Assembly: GCA_029961685.1 (NCBI GenBank)
Contig: JARWKL010000008.1
Span: 1,366,501-1,430,500, forward strand
Reading direction: 5' to 3'
DNA from: Aristolochia californica
Lineage: Eukaryota > Streptophyta > Magnoliopsida > Piperales > Aristolochiaceae
Length of the DNA: 64,000 nt
The position numbers were made by a program, and so were the translations under genes. Of the stretch, positions 40,266 through 51,920 are shown piece after piece. Position 1 is the stretch's first letter. Every line of letters starts with the position of its first letter. The notes under the pieces were generated by a model that did no database searches, was not told the origin of the DNA, and saw only the letters and a program-made list of their open reading frames with translations.

Positions 40266-41983
40266 GAAACAACTTCCCCGACTCTACAAACTTTTACTCA
40301 TTCAAGAAGACCCAGTCAACAAAATATCCTCTAATCTCACGCAAAAAATCTCAGCTGAAATCCACAAATCCACAAATAAGGTTTCTTTGTGAATAAATGC
40401 TTCGGCTTCGAGAATCAACATACGAATCTCAACCACATGAAGCAAAGTATATTCAAATAAAACCACAAAGTGGACACGAATCTTAAAAATTCAACGATTC
40501 CAAAACACTAGAAAATTAATAAAATAAACTAAAACTCGATCTAGATCGTAACCCGCAAAAAAGTTCCTCGCAAACTTCGCAACAATTCAGCCGATTCCAA
40601 GCTACCTTCCGAGAAGACGGTAAAACCCGATGCCTTTCGCGAAACAAATAAAGAGGTATAAAAAAGCAGACACAGAAAGGCGCCAATCAGTGTGATTTTC
40701 TCACCGGCGAGAACACGGAAAAAGAAACGGAAGATGCATTTAAAGGTTGAAGACTTTGTCGGACGCGATGCTTCATGGCGGTTTTGGGATCACGTTTCCA
40801 CATCGAAAGACACCATTTTGGGATTTCTTTTTCTCTCTCGTTTGTTTTTCTGTTCCTTTTTTCTCTCCTTGGTCGGATGCGGCCACATACAGAGCGGGGT
40901 AGGAGAGACTACTGACCAGTTTCCCAACATTATATACGACGCGGTTTCTGAATTTTTTATTTTACTATATTTAAATAAGCCATAAAACCAAAAACAGTAT
41001 ACTCATTTTACTAACTTACCCCTGTATTTTCTAAATGATTTGATATTCCAAAAAAGTAAAAAAAATATATATCCGTGTCTAAAGACGGAATTTCCTATTT
41101 TTATTTTTAAATAAAATTAATATTTCGGGGTATCGGGATATTTGGACACGGTTTTTGAGGGGTGGAAAAGGACGGACCAAAATCTGCCCATTGACCAGCA
41201 AGGTGAGGGAGAGAGAAGATCTCGCTCCCCCTTTGGACCGGGAATTTGAGGCGGGAACTGGGGGTAATTTCGGAAGGCTGACATCACATGGAATTTAGAA
41301 GGTCCGGATAAGTAGTCTAATCCGTTCGGAGTTCCGATTTGTGGAGAGATTCGCATGTGTTCGGATGTTACTGGTTGGATAGTTAAAATCATAAATAAAT
41401 TAAAAATAAATTTAATAATTTTAAAATCGTTATAATATTTTTTTATTTTCTTACGCTTGTTAAATCGTCTTAACACTTTAGGGATGTCATGGCTTACCTA
41501 ATCAAAATTATATTAAATTATTTAATTATCTTCAAATTAACTCGTCCAATCCAAACTCAGTACCCGACTTGTATTCAACTCTAGTGAGTTAAAAAACCAT
41601 GAGTGGAAAACAAATTGAAGGTGTCTATTGAAAAAACTTCCATTAAGTTAAAAATAAAACCTCTATTTTATTTATTATTAAAAATAAATTATGAATAAAA
41701 ATAAAAAAAAGGCCCAGTTTGAATAGCTTGAATATAAAAAGGGTTTCACATTTAGTGGTCTGAAAGGTTGACCGGGCTGGCATGCAGACCCTCCACGACG
41801 TGACTGCATGTTGATGGTCCTCGCTTGCTTCTTTACAGCTGGCTCGGTGGGGACCCAGAACCCTCAGGTCTCCGACCGGTCGGTTGAATTGGGTCGGAAT
41901 CCGATTGATGAATTGATTTTGTGAACCATGTGACTCGAACCGGAGGGAGCTTTTAATTAAATTCCTTCAAATTCATGGTTCAG
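40266..41983. other. CDPK promoter/5' UTR and PMI1 downstream region
   Basis: 40.27-40.95 kb is the likely 5' UTR and promoter of the kinase gene. 40.95-41.75 kb is AT-rich with no recognised element. 41.75-41.95 kb is GC-richer, just downstream of the PMI1 stop. A GGCGGGAA motif resembling an E2F site at about 41250 has no obvious target gene. No coding exon was found. Confidence 0.4.
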
Positions 41984-44497
41984 CTATTTGGCCAGCCTCA
42001 CGTCCGGGTTCCTGATCGGCTTAAGCCACAAGTCCGCCATCACACGTGCGGAGACGCTCCACAGCGCCGGCATGTCGCCCCCCTTTCTTTGCACGTGCTT
42101 CCCCTTCTTCCCCGCCTTCCCCAAGCCGTACGCCACCAGCCACTGCATCGCCGTGAGCCGCCGCCGCTCCCCGTCGAGCACGTGCCTTCCCTTCGCGCCT
42201 CCCACGCTTAAACTTCCGACCTTAACCATCTCCCCTTCCGCACGTGCCGCCTGCAGAAGCACCACCATGGGCCCGCCCACGGCCTCGTATCGCCTTAGTG
42301 GATCCCTTAGCTGGACCACTACCATCATTGTCACCGACTCCGGCGCATCTGCGCCGTCCTTCAGCCAGTCATGAAACGGTCGCACCGAGTCCAGCGGGCC
42401 TGGAGGGCCCGCGGCTGGAGATACATCGAAGGGCGGATCTCGGTCCGACATGTCGGCTTGGATCTTGAGACCTTCTAGAACCGTCGATTCGATTTTCTGC
42501 AGGGAGAATGATAAGATCTCATCGAGTGGGACCTGGTTCTCGCTGACGTTCCAGATTCCCGTGTCGAGTCTTTCTTTTCGGCCTGCGGAGAGGGCGGCCA
42601 CCATGCCTCGCACGGCGGCGATCGACCGCGCGGCACTGGAACTTGCCACCTCCTTGTTCCTTCCATGGATGATGGCGGAGGCGATGCCTTCGAATGCGAC
42701 CTGTTCCGCGGTCTTCCCTGTCAGGTCGTCCATAGCGGCCAAGGAGAGAATCCTGGAGCTCAGTTCTTCGGTTCCGACTCCCGCCATTTTCTGAAATAGT
42801 TCGAACCCAGAACCCGAATCGGTTGTCGAAAGTAGCAGAGGTTTGGAGATCTGCATGGCGAGTTTGGGTGTTTCTTTTCTCGGGACTTCGATGTTGAGGG
42901 GGTTCATGGAGGCTAGGTAGCCTCCATCTCTGGTTTGGACGACGGAGCCGATACCCTTTCCGAGGTCGGGAACGAAGACTTTGGATTCGGATTCGGATCC
43001 TCGGGCGATTACTTCTTCGGCTCCTTCTAGTTTGAATGGAGGGATTTCGGGTAGGGTGAGTTTGAATTGATCAATGATTTCTTCTTCTTCGAGCATTTGG
43101 AGAAACTCCCGGGTTACTGTCTCCTCTTCCGCGTCTAAACGTTGAACGTCGGTGTCCTGTTCGTTTTTTACCAGATTATCGATTTGGATCATGGATTCCA
43201 AGGCTTTGATCTGCTTTGCGATTGAATCTAGCTCCGTCAATCTTCTTTGGTGCCCCTGATCGAGGACGACTTCTTTTACGACCTCGCTGGAGATAAATTG
43301 TTCGTCAATGGCTTCTTTGGGTTCGGCGTCGCTGTCGACGTCTGTCTTTCCTTCTTCTTCTCCTTCTTGAAATTCCACTCCCTTATCAACCACGTCAAAT
43401 TCTGGCAACTCCAGCTCTTCGGCCTTGGCCTGTTGTTCGGATTTCTGATCAACATAGGAAGAAGGAATCAGAGCCGGAGCCGGTTCGTCGAGATTCAACT
43501 CGTCCATGCCTTGAAGATTAGTGCTCCTTCCACTCTTTGAAGGTGTATGAGCTTCTGATGATCTGCTCGTAATTCTTGGGCTCGTAACGCTAAATGAAGT
43601 CTTTGATTGCTTCCGAGCATACGACGAAGAAGACGAATCCTTCGTCTTGCTGGATTTTAAGCTCTCCCCCTGCCTGTAGATTCCGACTCCTTTATCTTCT
43701 ATGATCTGAAAACCCAGTTTCAGAACCAGTTCACCACCTTTGGCCTTCCCGATGAGATCGAAACTGGTATCCCACTGCCGAATTCTTGTGCCCTCCAGAT
43801 TTTTCTCCATAGATTCCTGCACCAACGCGCTCAAATCCACCAAAGACCTCCCGAAATCGAGCTCCACGGCGTCCACCGCTTTAACGAAGATCAAAAACGG
43901 CCTGGGATCGAACTTGATCACTTTCTCCGCTCTGCCGCCGGAGCAGTAAACATGGCAATTGATGAACAGCGTCTCTTCGAAGTCCGCCGCGCCCTGCAAC
44001 ACCCTCGATGGCATGGTCTGTACAGCCCCTTCTTTCGTCTCTTTCTTCCGCACACAGACGGCGAGACGGAGACCGTTCATGGACGATGGCAGGCCCTGAA
44101 CTGCAACCACTTCCACAGAGAAAAGACAGCTCATCCTGTGCATTCCAATATGCGACAACGCACGGATGGGCTTCCAATTCCATATCCCTTTCTTCTCCGT
44201 CGCCGACGACGCATCAAACTTCTTTCCGGCAGGCTTCTGCGGTACCGCACGGTCGTCTGGTTTCTGGGTCTCGGGGCGTGACCTCCATGGAGATAATGAC
44301 AGTCGCCGGAGCAGCGGTTTTGCTTCGGGCTTAGCTCCAGCCGACGCATCAGAGATTTCGACCGCAGCGGAGCGAGGGAGGACGAGAGACGCTGTCCGGC
44401 GAGCGGTGTGAGTCTGGTAAAGAGACTGGGAGAGAGCCTCAAGTTCTTCGAGGACTTGGGTGTTTGAGTTTCGTCTCTCCTGATTCGGATTCGCCAT
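41984..44497 (-). CDS. PMI1: PLASTID MOVEMENT IMPAIRED 1 (PMI1)-like protein
   Basis: PMI1 is a plant protein needed for light-driven chloroplast (and nuclear) movement through actin. This is a single uninterrupted 837-codon frame, close to the 843 aa of Arabidopsis PMI1, which is also intronless. The N-terminus, MANPNQERRNSNTQVLEELE, is followed by RRLSLSPWRSRPE. An NT-C2 domain spans roughly residues 115-265 (CLFSVEVVAVQGLPSSMNGL, ADFEETLFINCHVYCSGG, GELVLKLGFQII). The middle is acidic and coiled (LNLDEPAP, VVDKGVEF, RRLTELDSIAKQIKALESMI). The C-terminal family region has DLGKGIGSVVQTRDGGYLAS, GKTAEQVAFEGIASAI, LKIQADM and VQLRDPLRRYEAVGG, ending IRNPDVRLAK. The coding sequence is much more GC-rich than its surroundings. 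The many long frames on the opposite strand are shadows of it. Confidence 0.97.
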   Translation of the reverse strand: MANPNQERRNSNTQVLEELEALSQSLYQTHTARRTASLVLPRSAAVEISDASAGAKPEAKPLLRRLSLSPWRSRPETQKPDDRAVPQKPAGKKFDASSATEKKGIWNWKPIRALSHIGMHRMSCLFSVEVVAVQGLPSSMNGLRLAVCVRKKETKEGAVQTMPSRVLQGAADFEETLFINCHVYCSGGRAEKVIKFDPRPFLIFVKAVDAVELDFGRSLVDLSALVQESMEKNLEGTRIRQWDTSFDLIGKAKGGELVLKLGFQIIEDKGVGIYRQGESLKSSKTKDSSSSSYARKQSKTSFSVTSPRITSRSSEAHTPSKSGRSTNLQGMDELNLDEPAPALIPSSYVDQKSEQQAKAEELELPEFDVVDKGVEFQEGEEEGKTDVDSDAEPKEAIDEQFISSEVVKEVVLDQGHQRRLTELDSIAKQIKALESMIQIDNLVKNEQDTDVQRLDAEEETVTREFLQMLEEEEIIDQFKLTLPEIPPFKLEGAEEVIARGSESESKVFVPDLGKGIGSVVQTRDGGYLASMNPLNIEVPRKETPKLAMQISKPLLLSTTDSGSGFELFQKMAGVGTEELSSRILSLAAMDDLTGKTAEQVAFEGIASAIIHGRNKEVASSSAARSIAAVRGMVAALSAGRKERLDTGIWNVSENQVPLDEILSFSLQKIESTVLEGLKIQADMSDRDPPFDVSPAAGPPGPLDSVRPFHDWLKDGADAPESVTMMVVVQLRDPLRRYEAVGGPMVVLLQAARAEGEMVKVGSLSVGGAKGRHVLDGERRRLTAMQWLVAYGLGKAGKKGKHVQRKGGDMPALWSVSARVMADLWLKPIRNPDVRLAK

Positions 44498-45155
44498 TGA
44501 TGGAGGTGAGAGTTACAGATAGAGAAGGAAAAGGAAGGGAACAATTAGGAGGAGAAGATAAGGGCGGGGTTTTGGTCGTTGGGATGATTTGAGGAGGAGT
44601 AGCCATTGTGGACAGCCTTGGATCGTATGGAGGATAGGATATCAACGTCAGTGTCTTCGCCATGAAAGAGATAGCAAAGGGTAAAAAGGAAGCGGGACCG
44701 GAGCATTAATGGAGCATTTTGATCTGGAATTGCAGCGACTGGTTAGAGCTTCTTCTCTGAGAAACGCCAGAAAACAAGATGGTAACGTATGCGGTATCCA
44801 TTTTTGCTGTTCTTTCTTTCAGCTAAGAGCCATGAATAAGGTGAGGTGTACTGAGAAGTGATTGTCGCGCAGTCGGAATTTGTCTTGTCCGTATGCATTA
44901 CAAATTCTCCCATTTGATCCCATTTGTCTTAGAGATTTGACTGATCAGAAAGAAAACTCGAGTTAATTACAAGTTTACTCTCCCTACAACCGGGGAGAAA
45001 AAAAAATGTATTATAAAATTTGTTTTTCTACATAAAGTAAAAATGTAAATAATGTAAGACTATAGTTAAAGGGAACTTGAAGTTTGAGAAATAGGATTTG
45101 GCCATAAAAAAATTTATTTGTTATGTATTTATGAAAATTTGAGCAAAGTTACCTA
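44498..45155. other. PMI1 promoter region
   Basis: Upstream of the minus-strand PMI1 start. The first 250 bp or so are moderately GC-rich and probably hold the 5' UTR. 44.9-45.15 kb turns AT-rich up to the edge of the TIR element. No second gene was recognised. Confidence 0.4.
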
Positions 45156-46966
45156 GGGGGGGGGGGGGGGGGGGGGGGTTAGTCAACTTGAAGGACAAGA
45201 TGATCTTCAACCACATAACGCCCTTCTCCACTTGAAGTCGTTAGTGGAGCGCAGATGAAGCATCATCTCGATGCAGGGGATGAAGGGGCCCTTCATCTCC
45301 ACGGTTTAATTTCAATCATGTGGAAGAAGGCCCTTTTTGATCTTCTTCGAATTGAAGGACGGGCGACGCCCTCGGCCTCGCTCTCTCTCCTCGCACCCCC
45401 CCCCCCCCCCCCCCCATCGCGCGTCGTTTTTTCTTTTTTCTTTCTCTCTCCCGCACTCCCTTCCCCACCGCCTTTCGCCGGACCAATAGCTTTCGCCGCG
45501 CCACCGTCGTCCACCGCCGTCCAGCAACCAAGAACAAACCCGAGGAGAGCTCAAGAGAGTCTCCGTCGAGGTGAGTTCGATAGTAGTCGCTCGCCAGGCC
45601 GAGAAGAGATCCGAGAGGGCTTCTCCGGTGCAACTTCCGCTTTCCGACCATCCTCCGGCGTCGGTTACGTATTTTCGACCAGTCCCGGAGCTATTCCGAC
45701 TCCAACCGAGACTCGAGAGAGCCGGTTGGAGAACGTCAGCTCTGTTTCGCTCTTCGCTGGACGTTACCTCCGTCCGTCGGCTTCTAACCGTCGTCGCCGA
45801 CGTCGTCTCTACCTCCGGCCACTCACTATTGCTACCCGACGCCACCAATTTCCAGAAATTGCAGCACCCGTGAGAACGAGTTGCTGCCCGAGCGAGAGGA
45901 GGAAGAAGGGGAGTAATTCGTCATTATTGAATTTAATTTTTCATATAGTTTGAACTTAGGTTTTGAATGTTAATTGAATCTGATTTGATAATTAAGGTTT
46001 ATTTAAGATTTGTTTTCTTGATATTTGATTAAATTAGCTAATTAGGGTAAGATTATAATTGAGGTTGGATTTTGGTATTTTAATCCGATTTCTGTCTTTA
46101 ACTCTAGGCGCCCGAGAGGGGCTAGACGCAAGGATCGAGAATCCGGATTCGTGGTTACGTGGTGCTCGAGAGAGGTACAAATCACGGTAAAATCCAAAGT
46201 TGATAATTTTAGCATCATCACAATAGGAAATTGATTCTCTGCATTCTATTGTAATCCGATCTTTGTCATTAACTCTAGGCGCCCGAGAGGGGCTAGATGT
46301 AAGGATTGAGAATCCGGATTCGTGGTTATGTGGCGCTCGAGAGAGGCACGAATCACGGTAAAATCCAGAGTTGACGTTTCCTGTTGTGCAAGTAATTAAT
46401 TAAATTATTGCTTGACAATTTAGGAAGTAGTTAATTAAATTATTGCTTGATAATTTAGGATATAATTAGTGTTTAGTTCAGATTAATTCATCATATTTGG
46501 TTAGGCTAGTTGACTGAAGAATACACAAAATTCAATCCTCCCTGGTAAATAAAATATAATTAAAGTATGCATTTGATTAATATATCATCATTAATTATGT
46601 CAAAATATATTATTAATTAATACAATACAAATCTATCTTATGTTATTAATATAATATTTTTTATTCATTAATCAGAATTTTTTTATTCACTCTATTGTAT
46701 TAATGATTTAATAGTGGTAATTAAAATATTGTTAACTCAGATACTTTGGTTTAATTAATTCATTTTTATAATTATTAAAATCAATAATTTTAAATTTCTA
46801 TAAGATGAAGAAGAAGATGAAGTTATCTTGACTAACACCCTATTTCAAAGATTTCGAAGATGAAGTTGTCTTGACTAACACCCATTTCGAATATGAAGAT
46901 CATGTAGATACATAAGATGAAGATGAAGATGAAAATCAAATTTTCATTTTGTTGACTAACCCCCCC
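45156..46966. mobile_element. Non-autonomous DNA transposon with G7+TTAGTCAAC terminal inverted repeats
   Basis: The left end is a run of 23 G followed by TTAGTCAAC (45156-45187). The right end is the inverse, GTTGACTAA followed by seven C (46951-46966). Both ends are bordered by TA (45154-45155 and 46967-46968), consistent with a TA target duplication. The right end also has two inner copies of CTTGACTAACACCC at about 46828 and 46872, so subterminal repeats are present. The interior is split: 45.2-45.95 kb is GC-rich with a 20-C run (45396-45415); 45.95-46.95 kb is AT-rich with a duplicated module. No transposase frame was found. The 232-codon frame at 45255-45953 looks like GC-biased noise or captured 5' gene sequence. 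Superfamily unknown: TA suggests Tc1/mariner, but the termini are not Stowaway-like. Confidence 0.65.
46081..46374. repeat. Two copies of a 123-bp exon-like module, 171 bp apart
   Basis: Copy 1 (46081-46203) and copy 2 (46252-46374) are about 90% alike. Each has TTAACTCTAG (3' splice-site-like), then a GC-rich core GCGCCCGAGAGGGGCTAGA, then the perfect 12-bp palindrome GAATCCGGATTC, then GTGGTTA and CTCGAGAGAGG, and finally CACGGTAAAATCC (5' splice-site-like). The core is much more GC-rich than the AT-rich DNA around it. The copies lie inside the TIR element. Confidence 0.88.
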
Positions 46967-48123
46967 TATGTGCTACCTCTTTCTAAAAACATTCATTCAT
47001 TGAAGAGAGTCCTCCTCGAAGAGGTAATCTTCCTTCTGCTGCATGCTCTGGTGGGAAAGGAGATCTCTTGGTTGAGATTTGCTGAAATGAAAAACGAAAG
47101 AGTTTCTGAAACAAACAACTCTCCAATGGCCTTCAACGGTGCATCCAACGGGCAGATAGAGATTTACAAATGCAGCAGTAAATGGGAACTATGCCCATTC
47201 TCCCACTCAACGCTGTTAAATGATATAATTCAGCAACATTGAAGAGGGCCTTTTCAGTTAACAGAAACCCGGACTGCCCTGCTTCAACTGAGTCAGGACG
47301 ACCTCAAGATGAGGCTCCCACTCCTGTGTTTCCTTCCAAAAGGAGTGAAACGAAGGTTTTTCCAATTTAATCTGCAGGCTGCCTGCTGCCTTGTGCCTGA
47401 GCTATGTAGTATGGTAACAGCACAACTTCGACTTGCATCCTCCACTGGGGGGCTCTAAGTTGCTCTTCATTGGAGCCATCATTGTCGATATTACTCCACA
47501 AATTTGAAGTTCTCAGGGTAACTGTTCAAACCCCCACTTTTGTTGGCCTGAGATATCATATCCAAACTTTGGAGTTCAATTGCAGGAAGATAAAAGTATT
47601 GTGGATAATAAATCCCCAGTTATCATTTTCATTTAGCAAGTCCATAGCAATGTAAAGATCACAAAGTGCTTGGGATTGAGATCTGCTGAAACTGATAAGT
47701 GCATATCCCTGGGAACAACACACTTTTTTGTTTCAGTAGATCCAATTTCTTCGTGTCGAGCTTCTCTGTTAGTGTCACCACCTTATCCTGTCATGTGAAA
47801 ACACAAAACCCTCCAAGAGCTAGTAATCTGATAAACTCTCCCCTCAGGTGAACTTCGTCACATATTTAACATGCAAAAAGGAACTTGACAAACCCAGAGC
47901 AGGGAGGAGTTACAATCATCCTACTTCAGATTTGATGGTAAACCAGTGAGATTGTATCCTCATTCCTCAAAAATATATCTCCGGTATCATCGGACCATTT
48001 TCTACCGAGAGTGGCACAATGCCCAGAGTTCAGTTCATGTACACAAGTGACTGAATGCAGAATAGGCAGCAAAACGAACAGCTAAGAAATATGCCAGAGA
48101 GGAGGCTGCCAAGCAGAGTTCAC
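46967..48123. other. Unassigned region downstream of the carrier pseudogene
   Basis: Open frames at 46949-47242 and 47470-47655 match nothing I recognise. The part nearest 48124 is probably the former 3' UTR of the phosphate carrier on the minus strand. No repeat ends, RNA gene or splice-consistent exon chain was found. Confidence 0.3.
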
Positions 48124-49557
48124 TTACAGCCCAGTTAGCACTTTGATGGAATCATAGAATAACCATTGCATGGTCACAACGGGACCCAAAAGATTGAGAC
48201 GAAGAGGAAGACTTCCGAGTAAACAGATTGACCAGCTCAATGCTTCTCACCGCCTGCACATAGAAAGAACGATTCAGGTCAAGTTCTCCAACTTATTATG
48301 GTTGTTATCCGAAAAAAGTAAAATAAAGCTGAAGTTTAACCTATAAATCATGATTACCTACAAAACATTGTTGGCTTTCTTGTCATAAAGAGAAGCGACT
48401 ATATATTATCTGCTGTGTTTGATACCATAGTTCCAATGGCACCAGAGCTCTTGAGCAGTCCTTTCTTCTTTGAACAATATTTGGTAAATAAAGTCCACAG
48501 AATGCACAAAGGTGGAGAACATTAGGAAAGAAACTGCCAAAGTGCAACTCTCTACGGATTAGTATGCCCAAATGTAAACGGTAAAGAATGTATTGCGGTT
48601 GTATCATCTAACAAGGTCCCAAAACAGATATGCTTAAGAAACAAAGGGGTTTGGCTTCTGTAAAAGAACTAGCACATGGAGCCTGGACCTACAGATTGAA
48701 GGGTCCTACTTCAAATCACTCATGGTTAAGAGAAAAGGAAAATTGAAAAGAATTGAGCTATTGAACCAAACAGAATTTCCTATCAGCCTCCTATAAAATT
48801 AACCATCCAGCTCCAAGGACTGGGATTTTCAAATTCATATTTTTTGCACCACAACCCATTGTGTTGCTGATTAATTGGTCACTGTTTCATTTGCACGAAT
48901 TTAAGGATCCCCTTCTCATTATACTAAATCATTGCTAGATTATTAGAGGACCACACCTCTTAACAGACCTAAACATATTTTCTTTTTCAAATGGCAATCT
49001 CTTGAAAAGAAAAAGAAAAAAAAACTGCTATCTAGAAACAGAGTGAAAATAGTTTTCTAGAAAGAAAGAATGCCTCTGTACAACCTGCAAGCACGGAAAT
49101 GGGTCCTCATGAGACACCTCCAAAATTTTTCCAGTTGAAAAGAATACAGATTGATTAGTTCTATACCCAGAAAGTCCTTCAGTTGCATAGAACTTTGGGA
49201 AGCCATCAATCAACCCTTTTGCAAACTTGGGTTGTGTTTGCACACGGACTTTAATGGCCTCAAAAGGGCAAAGAGCAACATCTGCTACAACTTGTGCAGA
49301 TGCATTACTGAGAAAGAAGATGACACTTCTATGCTGTACTATCAATATGTCTGTGTAAAACTTTTTGAAATACTCATATAGGCCAAATTTGCGATCACCT
49401 TGGACACCATAACCAAAGAACTTGCCTTCCCGACCTCTCCAGAGTGCAGATCGGCCATGTTCTTTCACAAGATCATTCAAACCTGAGAACATGCTGTTAT
49501 ATTTGGTAGGATTTACCTACAAATATAAGAACCATCAGCGATAAAAGGATACCCAAG

Positions 49558-49580
49558 ATAATAATAATAATAATAATATA
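49558..49580. repeat. (ATA)n microsatellite
   Basis: About seven ATA units sit just upstream of carrier block 2 (on the minus strand) and immediately beside the truncated edge of the plus-strand Copia copy at about 49590. Confidence 0.9.
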
Positions 49581-49589
49581 CAAGAAACT

Positions 49590-51714
49590 AAGACATGTTT
49601 TTCATCCTCATTTTTGGGTTGATGCCTTTAGCATTGCAACTTACATCATCAACTATTTGCCCATATCACTTCTTGGAGGTAAATCACCGTTTGAACTTTT
49701 ATATGGTTCCTTTCCGAACTATGAAATTGGCTATCGTGTTTATCCTTGCTTAAGTGATTATATGTTAAATAAATTTTAGCCTCGGAGCATTTCATGCATT
49801 TGTTTGGTCTATAGTCCCTCTTATAAAGAGTTTCGTTGCCTTGATCCCATCACTTCTACATTACCCACCATGCTCAATATGATGAACACAATTTTCCTTT
49901 CCTCAAAACCTCTCAGGCTTAACTCCCTTCCTCTCTCAATTTTTCCAAATTTCTAGAACTTAGTCTTCTCCATACAGAACTCCCTCCTTCCACTGCACAC
50001 TATTCTCCAACCATTACTTAATCCCAATTTAATCTGTGTGCTATTTGTACTGATCCGGTCTATGAGTCCTTGCAGGCCACTGATTCTTTTGCAAGTCCAT
50101 CCTCGCTCTCGACCTGCCAACACCAACATTGTGGGCTCCAAATGGGTGTTTCGGACCAAATATCTACCTAATGGATCCATTGAGCCTCTCAAAGCACGCC
50201 TTGTTGCCAAAGACTACACTCAGGTACCTGGTCTTGACTACACTGAAACCTGTTGTAAAGGCTACCATTGTCCGAGTTATGTTCTCTATTACTGTGACCA
50301 GCAAATGGCCTCTTCACCAACTTGACATCAAGAATGTGTTCCTCAACGATACTCTCACTAAAAATGTTTATATGGAACAACCTCCTAGGTACATTGACTC
50401 CCATTTCCCTCATCACGTCTGTCAGTCGCAAAAAGTTCTCTATGGTCTCAAGCAAGCTCCTCATGCCTGGTTCTAGCACTTCAGCTCTTTTATCATTCAA
50501 CTTGTTTGCTCCTACAGTCATGCTATCACTTCTCTGTTTGTCTTTCATAAGCACTCTGACATTATCTATCTACTCCTTTATGTTGATGACATCATTGTTA
50601 CTAGCAACAACTCAGCTCTTATAACCAGCTTTACTCGTAAATTCAATTCCGATTTTGCCACTAAGGATTTGGGTCCTCTCAGTTACTTTCTTGGCCCTGA
50701 GGCTTCGCTAACTGTTGATGGACTATTTATCAGCCAACTCAAATATGCACTGGATATTGCTACTTGAACTTAGCTAATTGACAACAAACTTGTCCATACG
50801 TCTATGGTCATTTCCCAACATTTGTCCTTTGATGGTTCTTTATTTTTGGATCCCACCCTTTACAGGTCTCTGCGCTTCAATACTTGACCATCACGCGCCC
50901 TGACATTGCCCTAGCGGTCAACTCTGTTAGCTAATTCCTGCATGCTCCCACTGAAGATCATTTTCTTGTTGTTAAGCGTATTCTTCACTATGTCAAAGGC
51001 ACCATTCAGTTTGGCCATACATTTCGCCCATCAGCTACTCTTGGTGCTCTAGTTGCTTACTTTGATGCTGATTGGGCAAGTTGTCCTGACACTCGTCGTT
51101 CTACCTCTGGCTATTCTGTTTATCTTGGCGACGATTTTATTTCTTGGAGTGCTAAAAAACAACCTACGATATCACGCTCTAGTTGTGCTCTTGCACACAT
51201 TGCAACTGAACTTTTTTAGCTTACGCATCTCCTTTGTTATCTTCATGTTCCTAGTCCATAGCAACCTCCTTTTTTATGTGACAACAAAAGTGCAATCTTC
51301 CTGAACTTATATCTAGTTTCTCACAAGTGAACCAAGCATGTTGAATTAGATTATTATTTTCTTCGAGAACTTGTTGTTGATGACAAACTTCACAGGTAGT
51401 ATGTGCCATCTCACCTGCAGGTTGCCGAAATTTTCACCAAAAGTATTCTACACCATTTTTTGAATTTTTTTGCTCCAAGCTTCACGTCTATTCCAATTCG
51501 ACGCTTAGCTTGTGGGGGACTGTGGAATATATCACTCCGTAATAGAAGCTTGAAGACTAGGTTTCTATTACCGGAATCAGAGGCAGAAGATTAATTAGCC
51601 GAGAGGCAAAAAACCAATTTGCCGTTGTAATTTTCTGTTGTAAATTAGTAAAAATTAAATGCAAATCCTCACCATCAACGTGTGATGATTACAAAGATTT
51701 AATTAAATCTAACA
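49590..51714 (+). mobile_element. Copia element A, 5'-truncated, frame-broken, with 3' LTR
   Basis: Ty1/copia retrotransposon. The copy starts inside the integrase domain (HFWVDAF, then IINYLPIS, GKSPFELLYG). Reverse transcriptase follows in broken frames, including LYGLKQAPHAWF and a polymerase site reading YVDDIIVTSNNS. RNase H pieces lie at 51.0-51.4 kb. The end reads HLQVAEIFTKSILHHF, then a G-rich polypurine tract (TTGTGGGGGAC) and a 194-bp 3' LTR at 51521-51714 (TGTGGAATATATC to TCTAACA). It has many stops and frameshifts and no gag or 5' LTR. It has the opposite orientation to Copia B, which belongs to the same family. Confidence 0.92.
51521..51714 (+). repeat. LTR of Copia A (194 bp)
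   Basis: It starts TG directly after a G-rich polypurine tract and ends CA. The interior (GGAATCAGAGGCAGAAGA) is shared with the LTR at 51921-52113 in inverse orientation, and the two lengths differ by one base, which supports both boundaries. Confidence 0.8.
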
Positions 51715-51920
51715 TGTGAAGTTAGGTCTAAGAGTCATCCCACAATGACTAGCTAATTTAGGAAGCCTCTTTTCCTACTAATAAATCCAAGACCTTTCTA
51801 TTTACTAATCCATGTGAGACTATTCCTTAACACTCCCCCTCACGTGTAGGCCCTTTTTTCTAGTTCAACAAGTGGATAATATGGATAGAGGCCTGCATAT
51901 GAATACCTGCTTTGATACCA
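51715..51920. other. Inter-LTR spacer with PBS-like and PPT-like motifs on the minus strand
   Basis: Read on the minus strand, TGGTATCAAAGC (51920-51909), a primer-binding site for initiator-Met tRNA, directly follows the CA end of the Copia B LTR. After 88 bp comes GAGGGGGAG (51841-51833), a polypurine tract, then TGTTAAGGAATAGTC, which looks like the start of another LTR (from 51832 down). The stretch runs into the end of Copia A at 51714. No protein is encoded. Confidence 0.65.

Noticed and set aside
42244..44411. Many open frames opposite PMI1
   Set aside because: Codon-bias shadows of a GC-rich intronless gene; no independent domain.
45255..45953. 232-codon frame in the TIR element
   Set aside because: Pro/Ser/Arg-rich translation through a 20-C homopolymer, with overlapping open frames on both strands; GC-bias artefact or untranslated leader.
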